64,000 nucleotides of DNA from Aquimarina longa SW024 (GCF_001401755.1 NZ_KQ474099.1:615692-679691); one strand, 5' to 3'; counted from the stretch's first letter, positions 18,261 through 27,565 are shown. Translations and numbers: made by a program. Notes: generated by a model from the letters alone, not told the origin.

Positions 18261-19064
18261 ATGAAACGCATTAAAAATAAATATATAAAAACAACATTCA
18301 TAATCCTTGTCGGTCTACTATTAACTACCTCGTGCACACAAAAACAAGATAAAAGAATAACTATTGCTGTAGCAGCAAATATGCAGTTTGCTATCAAAGA
18401 ATTATCAAAAAAATTCACAGATCGAACAGGTATAAAATGTGATCTAATCATCAGTTCATCTGGTAAATTAACTGCACAAATCAAAGAAGGCGCTCCGTTT
18501 AATATATTTATTTCTGCAGACATGAAATACCCTACAGAGTTATTTACTACTGGTTTTACTACTAGAGATCCAAAGATATATGCCTACGGAAAACTAGTAC
18601 TCTGGTCTATGATTGACAGCCTACACCCGTCGATTAACACTTTAAACAGTTCTAATGTATATCACATTGCAATAGCAAATCCTAAAACAGCTCCATACGG
18701 AAGTGCTGCTCTAACAGTATTAAAGAAACAGGATCTTTATAAATCTATAAAAGATAAGTTAGTTTATGGAGAGAGCATATCTCAGACTAATCAGTTTATC
18801 GTTTCTAAATCTGCACAAATTGGTTTTACCGCTAAATCTGTAGTTTTATCTCCTAAGATGAAGAACAAAGGAAACTGGATCGATATCGATGAAGATAACT
18901 ACGCTGCAATAGCACAAGGAATCGTGATTTTAAACAAGCACACAACTATACAAAATGGTGCAGAAAAATTTTATAATTTTATGTTCTCCACAGAAGCAAA
19001 AAAAATTCTAACGGATTTTGGTTATTCAATCAACAACCTCGAGGGGACATTAAACCCTCTATGA
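18261..19064 (+). CDS. modA: Molybdate ABC transporter substrate-binding lipoprotein ModA
   Basis: The 267-residue protein has a lipoprotein signal peptide (LLTTSC, Cys about 22) and the ModA pattern: ITIAVAANMQFAIKELSKKF, IISSSGKLTAQIKEGAPFNIFISADMKYP and IAIANPKTAPYG. It binds molybdate or tungstate outside the inner membrane and hands it to ModB. The last 12 or so residues (INNLEGTLNPL) are encoded inside a copy of a dispersed repeat (19026-19075), so the C-terminus looks acquired. It is the first gene of modA-TOBE-modB-modC. Confidence 0.92.
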   Translation: MKRIKNKYIKTTFIILVGLLLTTSCTQKQDKRITIAVAANMQFAIKELSKKFTDRTGIKCDLIISSSGKLTAQIKEGAPFNIFISADMKYPTELFTTGFTTRDPKIYAYGKLVLWSMIDSLHPSINTLNSSNVYHIAIANPKTAPYGSAALTVLKKQDLYKSIKDKLVYGESISQTNQFIVSKSAQIGFTAKSVVLSPKMKNKGNWIDIDEDNYAAIAQGIVILNKHTTIQNGAEKFYNFMFSTEAKKILTDFGYSINNLEGTLNPL

Positions 19065-19075
19065 GGGAGTAAAAA
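19026..19075. repeat. Family A repeat ends within and behind modA
   Basis: TCAATCAACAACCTCGAGG followed by TAAACCCTCTATGAGGGAGT joins the two ends of the repeat seen in full at 60274-60376. The stop codon of modA lies in its CCCTC/GAGGG hairpin, which may also act as a weak transcript end. Confidence 0.5.
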
Positions 19076-19086
19076 CGCAGTACTCT

Positions 19087-19485
19087 ATGAATAGTATAAA
19101 AGGAGAAATAGTTACTATACAAACCAACGGAAGCTTATCGCTGGTTACTATAGACAGCAATGGGATTTTTTTTAGCGCTATCATAATAGAAACCCCCAAC
19201 ACAGCTTCTTATTTAAAAATCGGCAACCAAATTAAAATGATTTTTAAAGAAACCGAAGTTATCATAGATAAAAACCCAAAACCTACAATTAGCATACAAA
19301 ACAGGGTTCTTGGTAAGATCCTTACTATTACAAAAGGAGAACTCCTCAGCAAACTAACTATCGATACAATGGTAGGACAACTAACTGCGATCATTACCTC
19401 CGACGCTCTTTATAAGCTTCAATTAGAAGTTGGAAATACTGTTACTACTATGATTAAAACTACCGAAATAATGCTATCAGAATGA
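19087..19485 (+). CDS. TOBE-domain (Mop-like) molybdate-binding protein
   Basis: The 132-residue protein consists of two TOBE/Mop repeats of about 65 residues (IKGEIVTIQTNGSLSLVTID and VLGKILTITKGELLSKLTID), each ending in a KATEI-like strand (FKETEVII, IKTTEIML). Such di-Mop proteins bind molybdate in the cytoplasm for storage or sensing. The end overlaps modB by ATGA, so translation is probably coupled. Its place between modA and modB supports a role in molybdate handling. Confidence 0.82.
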   Translation: MNSIKGEIVTIQTNGSLSLVTIDSNGIFFSAIIIETPNTASYLKIGNQIKMIFKETEVIIDKNPKPTISIQNRVLGKILTITKGELLSKLTIDTMVGQLTAIITSDALYKLQLEVGNTVTTMIKTTEIMLSE

Positions 19486-20156
19486 TGGATTGGGAACCTT
19501 TAGTATTAACATTTAAGCTAGCAGTAGTAACCACTATAGTGCTATTCTTTATCTCGATTCCTATTGCATATTGGTTAGCCTATACAACATCTCGGATAAA
19601 ACCAGTATTAGAAACACTAGTAAGCATGCCGCTCGTATTACCCCCTACCGTGTTAGGGTTTTACCTATTAGTAGCATTTAGCCCTGCCAACACGATAGGA
19701 AGTTGGCTAAATCATCATCTGGGATTACAGCTTATTTTTTCGTTCGAAGGGCTGGTTGTAGCATCCGTTCTCTATAGCTTACCGTTTATGGTACATCCCA
19801 TACAGGCAGGATTTTCTAATCTACCCCCTACCATTGCAGAAGCCTCCTACGTATTAGGAAAATCAAAAATTACAACACTTTTTAAAGTACTACTTCCTAA
19901 TATAAAACCATCACTACTCACAGGAGTTGTACTCGCTTTTGCCCATACTATTGGTGAGTTTGGGGTCGTATTAATGATTGGAGGCAATATCCCCGGAAAA
20001 ACAAAAGTAGCCTCTATTGCTATATATGATGAGGTCGAAGCTCTTAATTATAGTACTGCTAATTGGTATTCTTTTATCCTATTTATAAGTACATTTAGCA
20101 TCTTATTACTAGTATATCTAATCAACGGAGGGCATCTAAAAAGATTTTGGAAATGA
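19482..20156 (+). CDS. modB: Molybdate ABC transporter permease ModB
   Basis: The 224-residue membrane protein has about five to six spans and the ModB/CysT signatures LVSMPLVLPPTVLGFYLL, ASYVLGKSKITTLFKVLLPN (the EAA loop that contacts ModC) and HTIGEFGVVLMIGGNIPGKT. It overlaps both neighbours by four bases (ATGA), as in a coupled operon. Confidence 0.93.
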   Translation: MMDWEPLVLTFKLAVVTTIVLFFISIPIAYWLAYTTSRIKPVLETLVSMPLVLPPTVLGFYLLVAFSPANTIGSWLNHHLGLQLIFSFEGLVVASVLYSLPFMVHPIQAGFSNLPPTIAEASYVLGKSKITTLFKVLLPNIKPSLLTGVVLAFAHTIGEFGVVLMIGGNIPGKTKVASIAIYDEVEALNYSTANWYSFILFISTFSILLLVYLINGGHLKRFWK

Positions 20157-21028
20157 TACATATAGCGTTGCAAAAAAAATTAATAGCTGCTAATGGAGAA
20201 ATGCTACTTGATATTGATATCAGTATTGAGCAAGGAAAAGTAGTTACATTATACGGAGACTCTGGAGCAGGAAAAACCTCTATCCTTAGAATGATTGCTG
20301 GGCTATTGCAGGCAGACAAAGGAAGTATCACAATCGATAAACATATATGGCTTGATACTGATCAAAGAATTTGCCTAAAACCTCAACAACGAAAAATAGG
20401 ATTTGTATTCCAAGAATATGCACTATTTCCTAATATGACCGTAAAAGAGAATCTACTTTTTGCCTTAGAAAAAGGACAAGATAAACACATTGTAGAGGAG
20501 CTAATAGATATCGTAGAACTCGGTAACCTGCAACATAGAAAACCTGAATACCTCTCTGGAGGGCAAAAACAAAGAGTTGCACTAGCAAGGGCAATGGTAA
20601 GAAAACCTAAAATTTTAATGCTCGATGAACCGCTCTCTGCATTAGATTCTAAAATGCGAGCAAAACTACAAGATTATATTCTTAGAATTCATAAACAATA
20701 TAATCTAACAACACTACTAATAAGCCATGAAATAGGCGAAGTCATCAAAATGTCTGATACGGTATATGTTATCGATCATGGAAGAATATCAAAACAAGGA
20801 AACCCTATTGATGTATTTACCACGAAACACATTAGTGGAAAATTTCAGTTTTCAGGAGAAATAGTGCAGATTATAAAAGAAGATGTAATCTATATTGTGA
20901 CTATTCTAATAGGTACAAATTTTGTGAAAATAATTGCCCAAGAATCCGAAATAGAAACCATGACTATTGGCGATAACGTAATTGTTGCATCAAAGGCATT
21001 TAATCCTTTACTTCAAAAAATAAATTAG
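20153..21028 (+). CDS. modC: Molybdate ABC transporter ATP-binding protein ModC
   Basis: The start is the ATG in the ATGA overlap with modB; an in-frame TTG at 20147 is less likely. The 291-residue protein has Walker A (GDSGAGKTS), a Q-loop (FVFQEYALFP), signature LSGGQKQRVALARA, Walker B (ILMLDEPLSALD) and the switch His in LLISHE. A C-terminal TOBE-like segment (FSGEIVQIIKED) is shorter than in E. coli ModC, perhaps because a separate TOBE protein is encoded in the same operon. Confidence 0.93.
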   Translation: MIHIALQKKLIAANGEMLLDIDISIEQGKVVTLYGDSGAGKTSILRMIAGLLQADKGSITIDKHIWLDTDQRICLKPQQRKIGFVFQEYALFPNMTVKENLLFALEKGQDKHIVEELIDIVELGNLQHRKPEYLSGGQKQRVALARAMVRKPKILMLDEPLSALDSKMRAKLQDYILRIHKQYNLTTLLISHEIGEVIKMSDTVYVIDHGRISKQGNPIDVFTTKHISGKFQFSGEIVQIIKEDVIYIVTILIGTNFVKIIAQESEIETMTIGDNVIVASKAFNPLLQKIN

Positions 21029-21205
21029 ACAAAAACACCTAACCATTTAGCACTATCCCACTAAATCTTTATATCGAATTCAAGTATACCATAAAAAGGT
21101 TTCATCGACTTCATGAATTGATACAGAACCACCTTTCCATAGTTTCTACTAATGACTCTATATACATTTTCACCTATAAACCTGAGTTTGATATAACAAA
21201 ATTCA

Positions 21206-21313
21206 CGTCAGTCAGAGTGATTTTCGATAGAAAATAGTATCGAAGACAAGTGAATTTTCCATCAAAAGCCTTGTCATCTTGAGCTTGTCAAAAGGTCGAT
21301 ACAATTTGATGGC
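21206..21313. repeat. Interspersed repeat, family B, copy 1 (mod operon 3' region)
   Basis: CGTCAGTCAGAGTGATTTTCGA and about 80 further bases recur in degenerate form at 24310-24406 in the same orientation. The stretch 21029-21396 holds no gene. Within it CCATCAAA and TTTGATGG can pair and are followed by CTTTTT (21240-21320), a possible terminator for the mod operon. Confidence 0.55.
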
Positions 21314-21396
21314 TTTTTAAAATCAAGCCCTTACATCGAATTCACGTTATAAGATCTGCAATAAAACAAATTATTACTCCTAGATTAAGGATAGTT

Positions 21397-23427
21397 CTAT
21401 CTTTTAATTATTTTATAACGAAATATTTCGTTTTCGCTGAGTAATTCTAGAATATATATTCCTGTTTTCAAAAACTCGAGATTAATATCCTTATTGATTA
21501 TTTGTTTTGATACTATTAATGCTATTCCATTTGAACCCTTGATATTATAACTAATTATGCCTTCTGATGATTTCAAGTGAATGATATTAGAAAAGGGGTT
21601 TGGATATATAATAGGCTTTCCTTCTTTTTTTGAAGAATCGTTTAGAGTTTTAATCTTTTTTAGATTAGATGACTTGCCTATTATTAAATCTTTTTTAAAG
21701 GTTGATGGATTTCCTACTTTTTTCCCAAAATGATTTAAAACTGGTTGAAGATTATCATTTATTATTAATTCATCATAATACACCGTATTAGTGATATTAA
21801 TAGGGACTCTATTTCCTGCGAATATGGTGCCATCTTTTACAACTTGTCCATTGGGAGCTGTAGCACCATTTACTATCGGTCTGAATTCTTTTTTCAGTTC
21901 TCGGTATTGTGTTAACCCAAAATATAAAGGTATACTATTATCCATATTAGGACCGTAAACAATTGTTTTATCTAAACTTAAAGATGGTCCATATCTCAGA
22001 TCATTATCATTAGGATCTGGAGTTGCATGATAACCTCCTACTGCATTATCGAATTTCACTTTATGGAAATTGTCATCTAGTCCATTACTTATCCACATTT
22101 CCATTACTCCATCAGTTTTATTGAAATTTGAATGAGGGAACTCGAAAGGAGTTAAAGTATTTACATCTGACACATGATTTTTATTTACGTTCTGCCATTT
22201 AAATCTAAATATCACATCTATCCAACGACCACTTATTGAATTCTCTAAATAGAACTCTTTTGAAAATCTAGATATTTCTGAAAGACCATAACCAAATGAG
22301 AAAGTATTGTCATCTACATAACTCAAATGCAAGATAGCAGAATTACTTTCTCTTACTACACTAGGGTATTTCTCTTGATGAATGTTAAGTAGAATAGTGT
22401 AATCTAAAGAATCAGTTTTAAACTTAGAATCGATATAAAAACTAATGCCATAATAATAGTCAGTATCTTTTCTGTTATGAGTATAATATGTAAATGGGTT
22501 TCTAGTAGATCTACTATAGAAGTAATCTTTAATGACGTTACCTGAATTATCTATATATAAATCACCTAGACTATTAATATGATCAGAATGAAGATCATTA
22601 CTGGATGGAATGGTATTGTTCATCATACCTGATCCCTTCCTAGGAGACGGAGAATTTCTTCCTAAGTTTCCATCATCATAAAACCAACCAAAATGTTTTT
22701 TCCCATCTGTATGAAGAATCTCAACAGCTCCAAAGCCACCTACTTGGGGATATCTATACTCTTTGAAAGACTTATGACCAACTCCATCTGTACCCTGACT
22801 AGGAATTTCAGGATTAGGAATATAAGGGTTATCAAAATCAATTATTTTATTCCTCTCCTCTTTATATATAATAAAAACATACATATAATCAATATAATTC
22901 CCGTTTTCATACAGGTTTATAATATATGTATCATAGATATCATGTTTAAAGCTAATGCATGTAATAGGATCGTTTAATTTATTAAACCTTAACCTTAATT
23001 TATTTAAACTGGTTTCTAATGTTTTTATATATTTCTTTTCGGAAGAATTATTTTCACAATTTTGGGTAATGACAATATTTAAATCGGCATTAGTAATTTG
23101 TTGAGTTGTCTTATAGTCTTCTGCATTTGTACATCTAAATATTTTCCAAGTATACATTTTGTTAGAATCAATATTTTCAACTTCTAATTCGATAGGTGTA
23201 TCTATTCTATGGAGAACTGTAGTTCTTACAATGTCATTTGATATATTATCACCATCAAAATCGGTAGACCACTCCACTGTTGAATTATTACTCTTTATAA
23301 AAATATCTTGAAATATTGTTTGATTAGACGTTATATATGGTGTAGAAGTATTGTCTATTTTTTGTCCAAAAAAATTCTGAAAAATCAGAAAACAAAATAA
23401 GAATAGCATTAAATGTATTTTATTCAT
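21397..23427 (-). CDS. T9SS-exported protein, possible jelly-roll polysaccharide lyase
   Basis: The 676-residue protein has a signal peptide (ending FFGQ) and a type A T9SS sorting domain (from about 600: IYPNPFSNIIHLKS, ending YKIIKR). The middle part (about 220-560) has GRWIDVIFRFKWQ followed by DGVMEMWISNGL and, further on, YFGLTQYR, the strand pattern of heparinase-like polysaccharide lyases of the PF14099 type. That assignment is tentative. Its start overlaps the end of the upstream gene by eight bases, so the two are probably translated together. Confidence 0.65.
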   Translation of the reverse strand: MNKIHLMLFLFCFLIFQNFFGQKIDNTSTPYITSNQTIFQDIFIKSNNSTVEWSTDFDGDNISNDIVRTTVLHRIDTPIELEVENIDSNKMYTWKIFRCTNAEDYKTTQQITNADLNIVITQNCENNSSEKKYIKTLETSLNKLRLRFNKLNDPITCISFKHDIYDTYIINLYENGNYIDYMYVFIIYKEERNKIIDFDNPYIPNPEIPSQGTDGVGHKSFKEYRYPQVGGFGAVEILHTDGKKHFGWFYDDGNLGRNSPSPRKGSGMMNNTIPSSNDLHSDHINSLGDLYIDNSGNVIKDYFYSRSTRNPFTYYTHNRKDTDYYYGISFYIDSKFKTDSLDYTILLNIHQEKYPSVVRESNSAILHLSYVDDNTFSFGYGLSEISRFSKEFYLENSISGRWIDVIFRFKWQNVNKNHVSDVNTLTPFEFPHSNFNKTDGVMEMWISNGLDDNFHKVKFDNAVGGYHATPDPNDNDLRYGPSLSLDKTIVYGPNMDNSIPLYFGLTQYRELKKEFRPIVNGATAPNGQVVKDGTIFAGNRVPINITNTVYYDELIINDNLQPVLNHFGKKVGNPSTFKKDLIIGKSSNLKKIKTLNDSSKKEGKPIIYPNPFSNIIHLKSSEGIISYNIKGSNGIALIVSKQIINKDINLEFLKTGIYILELLSENEIFRYKIIKR

Positions 23428-24136
23428 TTTCTAGCGCTTTTAGTCTGTTTTCAAGTTCTTTGTTCTTTTTGTTTAATTCTATAACATAAAGAGTTAGTTC
23501 TTCATTTTTTTTAATTAATTGAGGCGTTATTTCAGTTAGATTCATTCCTTCCTTTAATATAGTCTCTTCTGTACTAATTTCTGGAAGACGCTTGTTTTGT
23601 GATATATACTTCTCAAGGTTTTCTATGGTCATTAGCCTATAATTATCATTAAAAACACTATCCCACCATATATTAGTATTTACAAATAATCCTCTAGGGT
23701 TTATTCTGCAAATTTCTTTGGCAACTGTTTTTCTTGAAGTAGCATTCCAGTCAGCTACTGTAAAAAGAATTTCCCCTTCATTCTCCCAATGATATGAATC
23801 ATCTGTTGAATTGTTTTCTGTAAAATATCGTCTAAAATGCATAGCAGCAATTTCAGTTTGTTCCCAATCTCCCCAATATGAAAAATATTTAATAGCACTT
23901 CCTAAACCATTAGTAACTCCTGCACTAGACTCACTTATAGGCTTAGTAGTCATTTTTCTTACTAATTTTATTTGTGTCACAGATTCACCATCATCTCCAG
24001 GATGAATCAGCTCTATTTGATTTGCAGGCATTACATTTTTAATAGGTCTTTTTTCAGGATTATTGCTATTAGTGATTTTTCCTGTTATTTCTAAAATTGT
24101 TGCATCCGATGGCAAAGATGTTGTTTGGGCTAACAA
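23420..24136 (-). CDS. Exported protein with S74/tail-fibre-like C-terminus, signal peptide out of frame
   Basis: The in-frame part gives 238 residues from an unlikely TTG. It ends in the pattern seen in many flavobacterial surface proteins with a tail-fibre-like C-terminus (LMTIENLEKYISQNKRLPEI, GMNLTEITPQLIKKNEELTLY) and a coiled coil (about 205-238). The proper start is the ATG at 24195. From there MKNKK is in frame, but the A6 run (24181-24186) is one base too short to join an excellent signal peptide (INILLSILCLITSF, LLAQ). Either the tract varies, slips in expression, was misread, or the gene is broken. The downstream lyase-like gene overlaps by eight bases. Confidence 0.7.
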   Translation of the reverse strand: MLAQTTSLPSDATILEITGKITNSNNPEKRPIKNVMPANQIELIHPGDDGESVTQIKLVRKMTTKPISESSAGVTNGLGSAIKYFSYWGDWEQTEIAAMHFRRYFTENNSTDDSYHWENEGEILFTVADWNATSRKTVAKEICRINPRGLFVNTNIWWDSVFNDNYRLMTIENLEKYISQNKRLPEISTEETILKEGMNLTEITPQLIKKNEELTLYVIELNKKNKELENRLKALENE

Positions 24137-24309
24137 ATTAAAACTAGTAATTAAGCACAGAATACTGAGTAAAATGTTGATTTTTTGTTTTTCATGATTT
24201 TTTATTTTTAATCTTTACTAACACTACTATCTCCAAAAGCCTACTAAACATATAAAATCGCATCAAACATCCTTTATCACTTCCATAAATTGAATACATG
24301 TAAAAAAAA

Positions 24310-24406
24310 CGTCAGTCAGATTAATTTTCGACAGAAAACAACATCAAAGACAAACAACTTTTCAATCAAAAACCTTATTATTTTCAGCCTATCAAAAGAT
24401 TGACAC
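24310..24406. repeat. Interspersed repeat, family B, copy 2
   Basis: CGTCAGTCAGATTAATTTTCGA and the following bases are a diverged direct copy of 21206-21313. The two copies bracket the two-gene unit 21397-24195. The rest of 24196-24585 shows no gene. Confidence 0.5.
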
Positions 24407-24585
24407 AACTTTCATTCATTTCATTATAAAAAAATCATTCTATCTGAAAGATTTTTTTAATCAATTCCTATCATCCAACTAAGATCACAACTACAGATTC
24501 CAAAAACGATATTACCTATACTTTGAGCTAATCATAATAAAAACACTCTTTTTTCTTTCATAACAATTTCAAAGTACAACTGGTA

Positions 24586-25740
24586 TTACTTCACAATTTT
24601 AGCAGTTACATTTAGTTTGGCTGGTTGTAATACATCATCTACTTTTTCATTATATTTTAATCTAGGGTAGAATACAGCAGTTGTTTTATAAGTTCCTTCT
24701 GGATAATCTTTTGCAATAACAGTAGCACTTATAGCAGCACTTTCTCCAGGTATTAACCCGGCAGGGGGCAGTGTTCTTCTTACTCTAATCACTTGTGTTG
24801 GAGTACTTGGATTTTGATTTTCTTGAGTATCAGCTTTCCCATAAACAAGCATATGATTTCCTTGATTTATCCATTTCGTAACTACGAATGTTTTAGAATT
24901 TCCTTCTATCACATCCGGGGTTGTAACAGATATTGTTTCCACTTTAAGAGGGTTTACCACATCTACTATAACAGTAGTTGTTTTAGATTTTTTATTATTC
25001 CTATCTTTAACTGACAAAATAAAAGGATTGGGGTATTTAAAATTTATACTTTTACCCGTTGCCGGATATTCTGTAATAGCAGTATTTGGCGCTTGCGAAG
25101 AATCTTGCGAATAGTACAGTTTTGCACCATCATAAGTAATTGTAGGGACTAAATCTGTAAAATCTGTTCCTAATGGTACAAATACGTATATTTTATCTAA
25201 TCCTGTATCTTCAATAACCTTAGTAATCCCTATATCATTAGGTAAACTTGGGTTTTTACTTTTTTCGAATGTAAATTTTGTTATTTTTAAAGTTTCTGGC
25301 TGAACAACTACCTCTTTTACAATACTAACATTATAATGCAAGAGTTCTTCTTTACTACCTAAAGCTTTAGTTATGGTATAAACATTTATTTTCTCATCAG
25401 TATAAGACAGTTGTACATCATTACTAGGAGAAATACTAAACTTACTCAGATTAAGTTCTGAAGATGTAATTGATGCACTTATTTTATCTAAATCCGTAGT
25501 ACTAGGCACTGTAATTTTAATTTCGCCATATTTTACTTCTTTATTATCTACAATCTTAGGATCAACAATAGCTACTGTTGTAGATTGTATACTAAATAAT
25601 GGAAAACTCAAAAGTTTCCCTTCTTTTATAAGCAAAACATCTGGGGTTTCATTACCTGAAGACTCATCATTAGAACTACATCCAATCATAATACCAATAG
25701 CAATAACTCCAACACTTAACACTATAAAAATATTTTTCAT
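24586..25740 (-). CDS. Surface lipoprotein with Ig-like/DUF5018-like repeats
   Basis: The 384-residue protein has a lipoprotein signal peptide (IGIMIGCSSND, Cys 21) and beta-rich repeats with DLDKISASITSSELNLSKFSISP and DFTDLVPTITYDGAKLYYSQD, similar to the DUF5018-type repeat. A CARDB-like C-terminal domain (about 270-384) has PGESAAISATVIAKDYPEGTYKTT. The pattern fits cell-surface lipoproteins of Bacteroidota that bind glycans or other proteins. The function is unknown. It lies upstream of, and on the same strand as, the two T9SS-region genes but is separated by 390 bases. Confidence 0.6.
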   Translation of the reverse strand: MKNIFIVLSVGVIAIGIMIGCSSNDESSGNETPDVLLIKEGKLLSFPLFSIQSTTVAIVDPKIVDNKEVKYGEIKITVPSTTDLDKISASITSSELNLSKFSISPSNDVQLSYTDEKINVYTITKALGSKEELLHYNVSIVKEVVVQPETLKITKFTFEKSKNPSLPNDIGITKVIEDTGLDKIYVFVPLGTDFTDLVPTITYDGAKLYYSQDSSQAPNTAITEYPATGKSINFKYPNPFILSVKDRNNKKSKTTTVIVDVVNPLKVETISVTTPDVIEGNSKTFVVTKWINQGNHMLVYGKADTQENQNPSTPTQVIRVRRTLPPAGLIPGESAAISATVIAKDYPEGTYKTTAVFYPRLKYNEKVDDVLQPAKLNVTAKIVK

Positions 25741-25937
25741 CCTTTATTTTTCCCAAATTAGTTTAACGGACAAACCTATATTATTTTAGTATTATTTCTA
25801 CTACAATCTACGTTATAATAGAGTTAATAAATTATGCTATCAGTAATCTGATATGCTATAACTCATTATTAGTACATCATTTAAATCGTTAGTTCTTACA
25901 ATGTAAGAAACAATCTACCCAAGCCAAGGGCGTAAAA

Positions 25938-25996
25938 TATGCATCCAAAAAGATGTTCTAATTTCGAAACAAGCCTAAGATAAGAGAATTAAAATT
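25938..25996. repeat. Family A repeat, degenerate fragment
   Basis: TATGCATCC, then TTCTAATTTCGAAACAAGCC correspond to TATGCTTCC and TTTTAATATCGAGGCAAGCC in the full copy at 60274-60376. Confidence 0.35.
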
Positions 25997-26024
25997 AATA
26001 ATCTATCGATTAAACACACACGTT

Positions 26025-26429
26025 CTATGTTTTCTTAGCTTGCTCTATTTTACTATTATACTCCTTCTGAAGATTTGATCTCTTAATCTGATAACTTCGT
26101 CTATCAATAGTTTTCCAATAATAATCTCTGTTTAAAGTCTTTAATTTCTCTTTAAACTCCTTTACTATAGATCTACATTTTACTTCTTCAGGATCAAAGT
26201 TATAATCAAGCTTTGACAGAATCACAAGACCCCAAAAGGGGGTTATAAATGTAACTAAAACCCAAAATAAAGCATTTCTATTCATTTCTCTTGAGTTTAT
26301 AAAAGCATAACCTGCTGGAATAACCCTAATTAACAAACTAAATAGCAATACCACATTAAAAACTACACCTTTGGGCAAGTACCAAGTTCCGTTTGTATAT
26401 AATATATTCCAAACCAGTAAGTAGTACAT
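26025..26429 (-). CDS. Hypothetical small membrane protein, start uncertain
   Basis: The 134 residues include at least two membrane segments (about 22-42 and 54-74, FWVLVTFITPFWGLVIL) and a charged C-terminal tail of about 55 residues. The frame stays open for about 24 codons upstream (IKKYIKNREDLIGLGALFL, more hydrophobic sequence) without an ATG, GTG or TTG, so the true N-terminus may start at a rare codon or have been lost. The family is not recognised and there is no operon partner. Confidence 0.5.
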   Translation of the reverse strand: MYYLLVWNILYTNGTWYLPKGVVFNVVLLFSLLIRVIPAGYAFINSREMNRNALFWVLVTFITPFWGLVILSKLDYNFDPEEVKCRSIVKEFKEKLKTLNRDYYWKTIDRRSYQIKRSNLQKEYNSKIEQAKKT

Positions 26430-26821
26430 TAAGAATAAAGCTCCAAGGCCTATTAAATCTTCCCTATTTTTTATATACTTTTTAATTTTTCAAGATTTTA
26501 TTAATTTATCATTGAGCTCTATTTTAGCCACATACGCCCAATTAGACACCTATCCACTATTATGTAGTTACAAATATATAATTTTAATATCTCTTAAATT
26601 ATGTGTGGTTACTATCCCTAATTGAAGTATTTACAACCAGTATAGGTATGCTATAGAGATATTACAAGACTACTCCAAAATACTTTAGGAATATTTATAA
26701 CTACCTCTCTAAGGCATCTAACCCCTATATACTAGGATTTAATTATTAATTTGTAAACTTTTATATCAATACCTTATATCTACACTCTAATGATAAGGGA
26801 GGTACACCATCTCGATACCGG
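26430..26821. other. Gene-free AT-rich stretch
   Basis: Apart from the possible upstream extension of the membrane protein gene, no reading frame, RNA or repeat was recognised here. It leads into the 21-bp periodic repeat. Confidence 0.5.
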
Positions 26822-27137
26822 CTCCGAGCCAGTCAGAGGTAGTTAGAGCTGATAAATTGCCGCTTCGAAGTGATCAATTATCAAATCGAGCTGATCAGTT
26901 GACCCTTTTTTTTGATAAGTTAATGCCTCGAGCTCATCTCCTCACCCTTTTTTTTGATCCTATAAGGGCTGCTGACCCTAAAGAAGGTGGTTCGAACTAC
27001 CTTTGTATCACTTCGAACTACCTCAGCAACCCTTCGAACTATCTCAATACCCCTTCGAAGTACCTCAATACCCCTTCGAAGTACCTCAGTGACCCTTCGA
27101 ACCCTTCTTAGCAACCTTCGAACCCTCATAAACACTG
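26822..27137. repeat. 21-bp periodic repeat with TTCGAA at each unit start
   Basis: Units begin exactly 21 bases apart at 26991, 27012, 27033, 27054, 27075, 27096 and 27117, each with TTCGAA (for example TTCGAAGTACCTCAATACCC). Degenerate units continue the same period to the left (TTAGAG 26843, TTCGAA 26864, ATCGAG 26885, CTCGAG 26927), with two positions (26906, 26948) holding a T-run instead. The period is two helical turns, or seven codons, and both strands stay open across part of it. Neither frame has gene-like context, so I treat it as non-coding. Confidence 0.75.
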
Positions 27138-27565
27138 GGTAGTATAGAAACTCTTCAGTAAAGTGTGTCACCAAGTATAAACATTTAACTTTGTGATATT
27201 ATGGAAGAAAAAAAGAATGGGAGTGTTCATTAAAATATAATTTAGATCATTTTTGTTGTATTATTTTATACCGGGTAGTGTTCAGATAGTTCTGAATACA
27301 ATTTTAATCCTGTTATTATGCGAAACATCTACCTGTAAATCATATCAAAGAATAAACCACTATAGATTTAAAATCCATTCTTATAACGAGTATTATCGAT
27401 TCTGCATCAGGTGCGGAAAGACAAACCTGTAAAAATGTGTATCGCAACTAAAGTAACTGTAATAAAATTGAAGGATTTTAACCTTTAACTAAATACGTAG
27501 CTTTTAATATCATAAAAGAGAAACAAAATTTTAAAAAAAAGGGTCTTTTTCCCCTCATTAATGTA
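27138..27565. other. Gene-free stretch between the 21-bp repeat and the PAAR locus
   Basis: No convincing gene, RNA hairpin or repeat was seen. It ends at the candidate promoter 27566-27596. Confidence 0.5.

Noticed and set aside
21206-24406. Insertion sequence around the lyase-like genes
   Set aside because: The flanking repeats are direct, degenerate and non-coding, and no transposase is present.
26991-27137. CRISPR array
   Set aside because: Units are contiguous with no spacers, and no cas genes are present.
26857-27174. Open frames on both strands across the 21-bp repeat, with heptad-like products
   Set aside because: They arise because the unit is seven codons long. No start context, promoter or family supports either frame.
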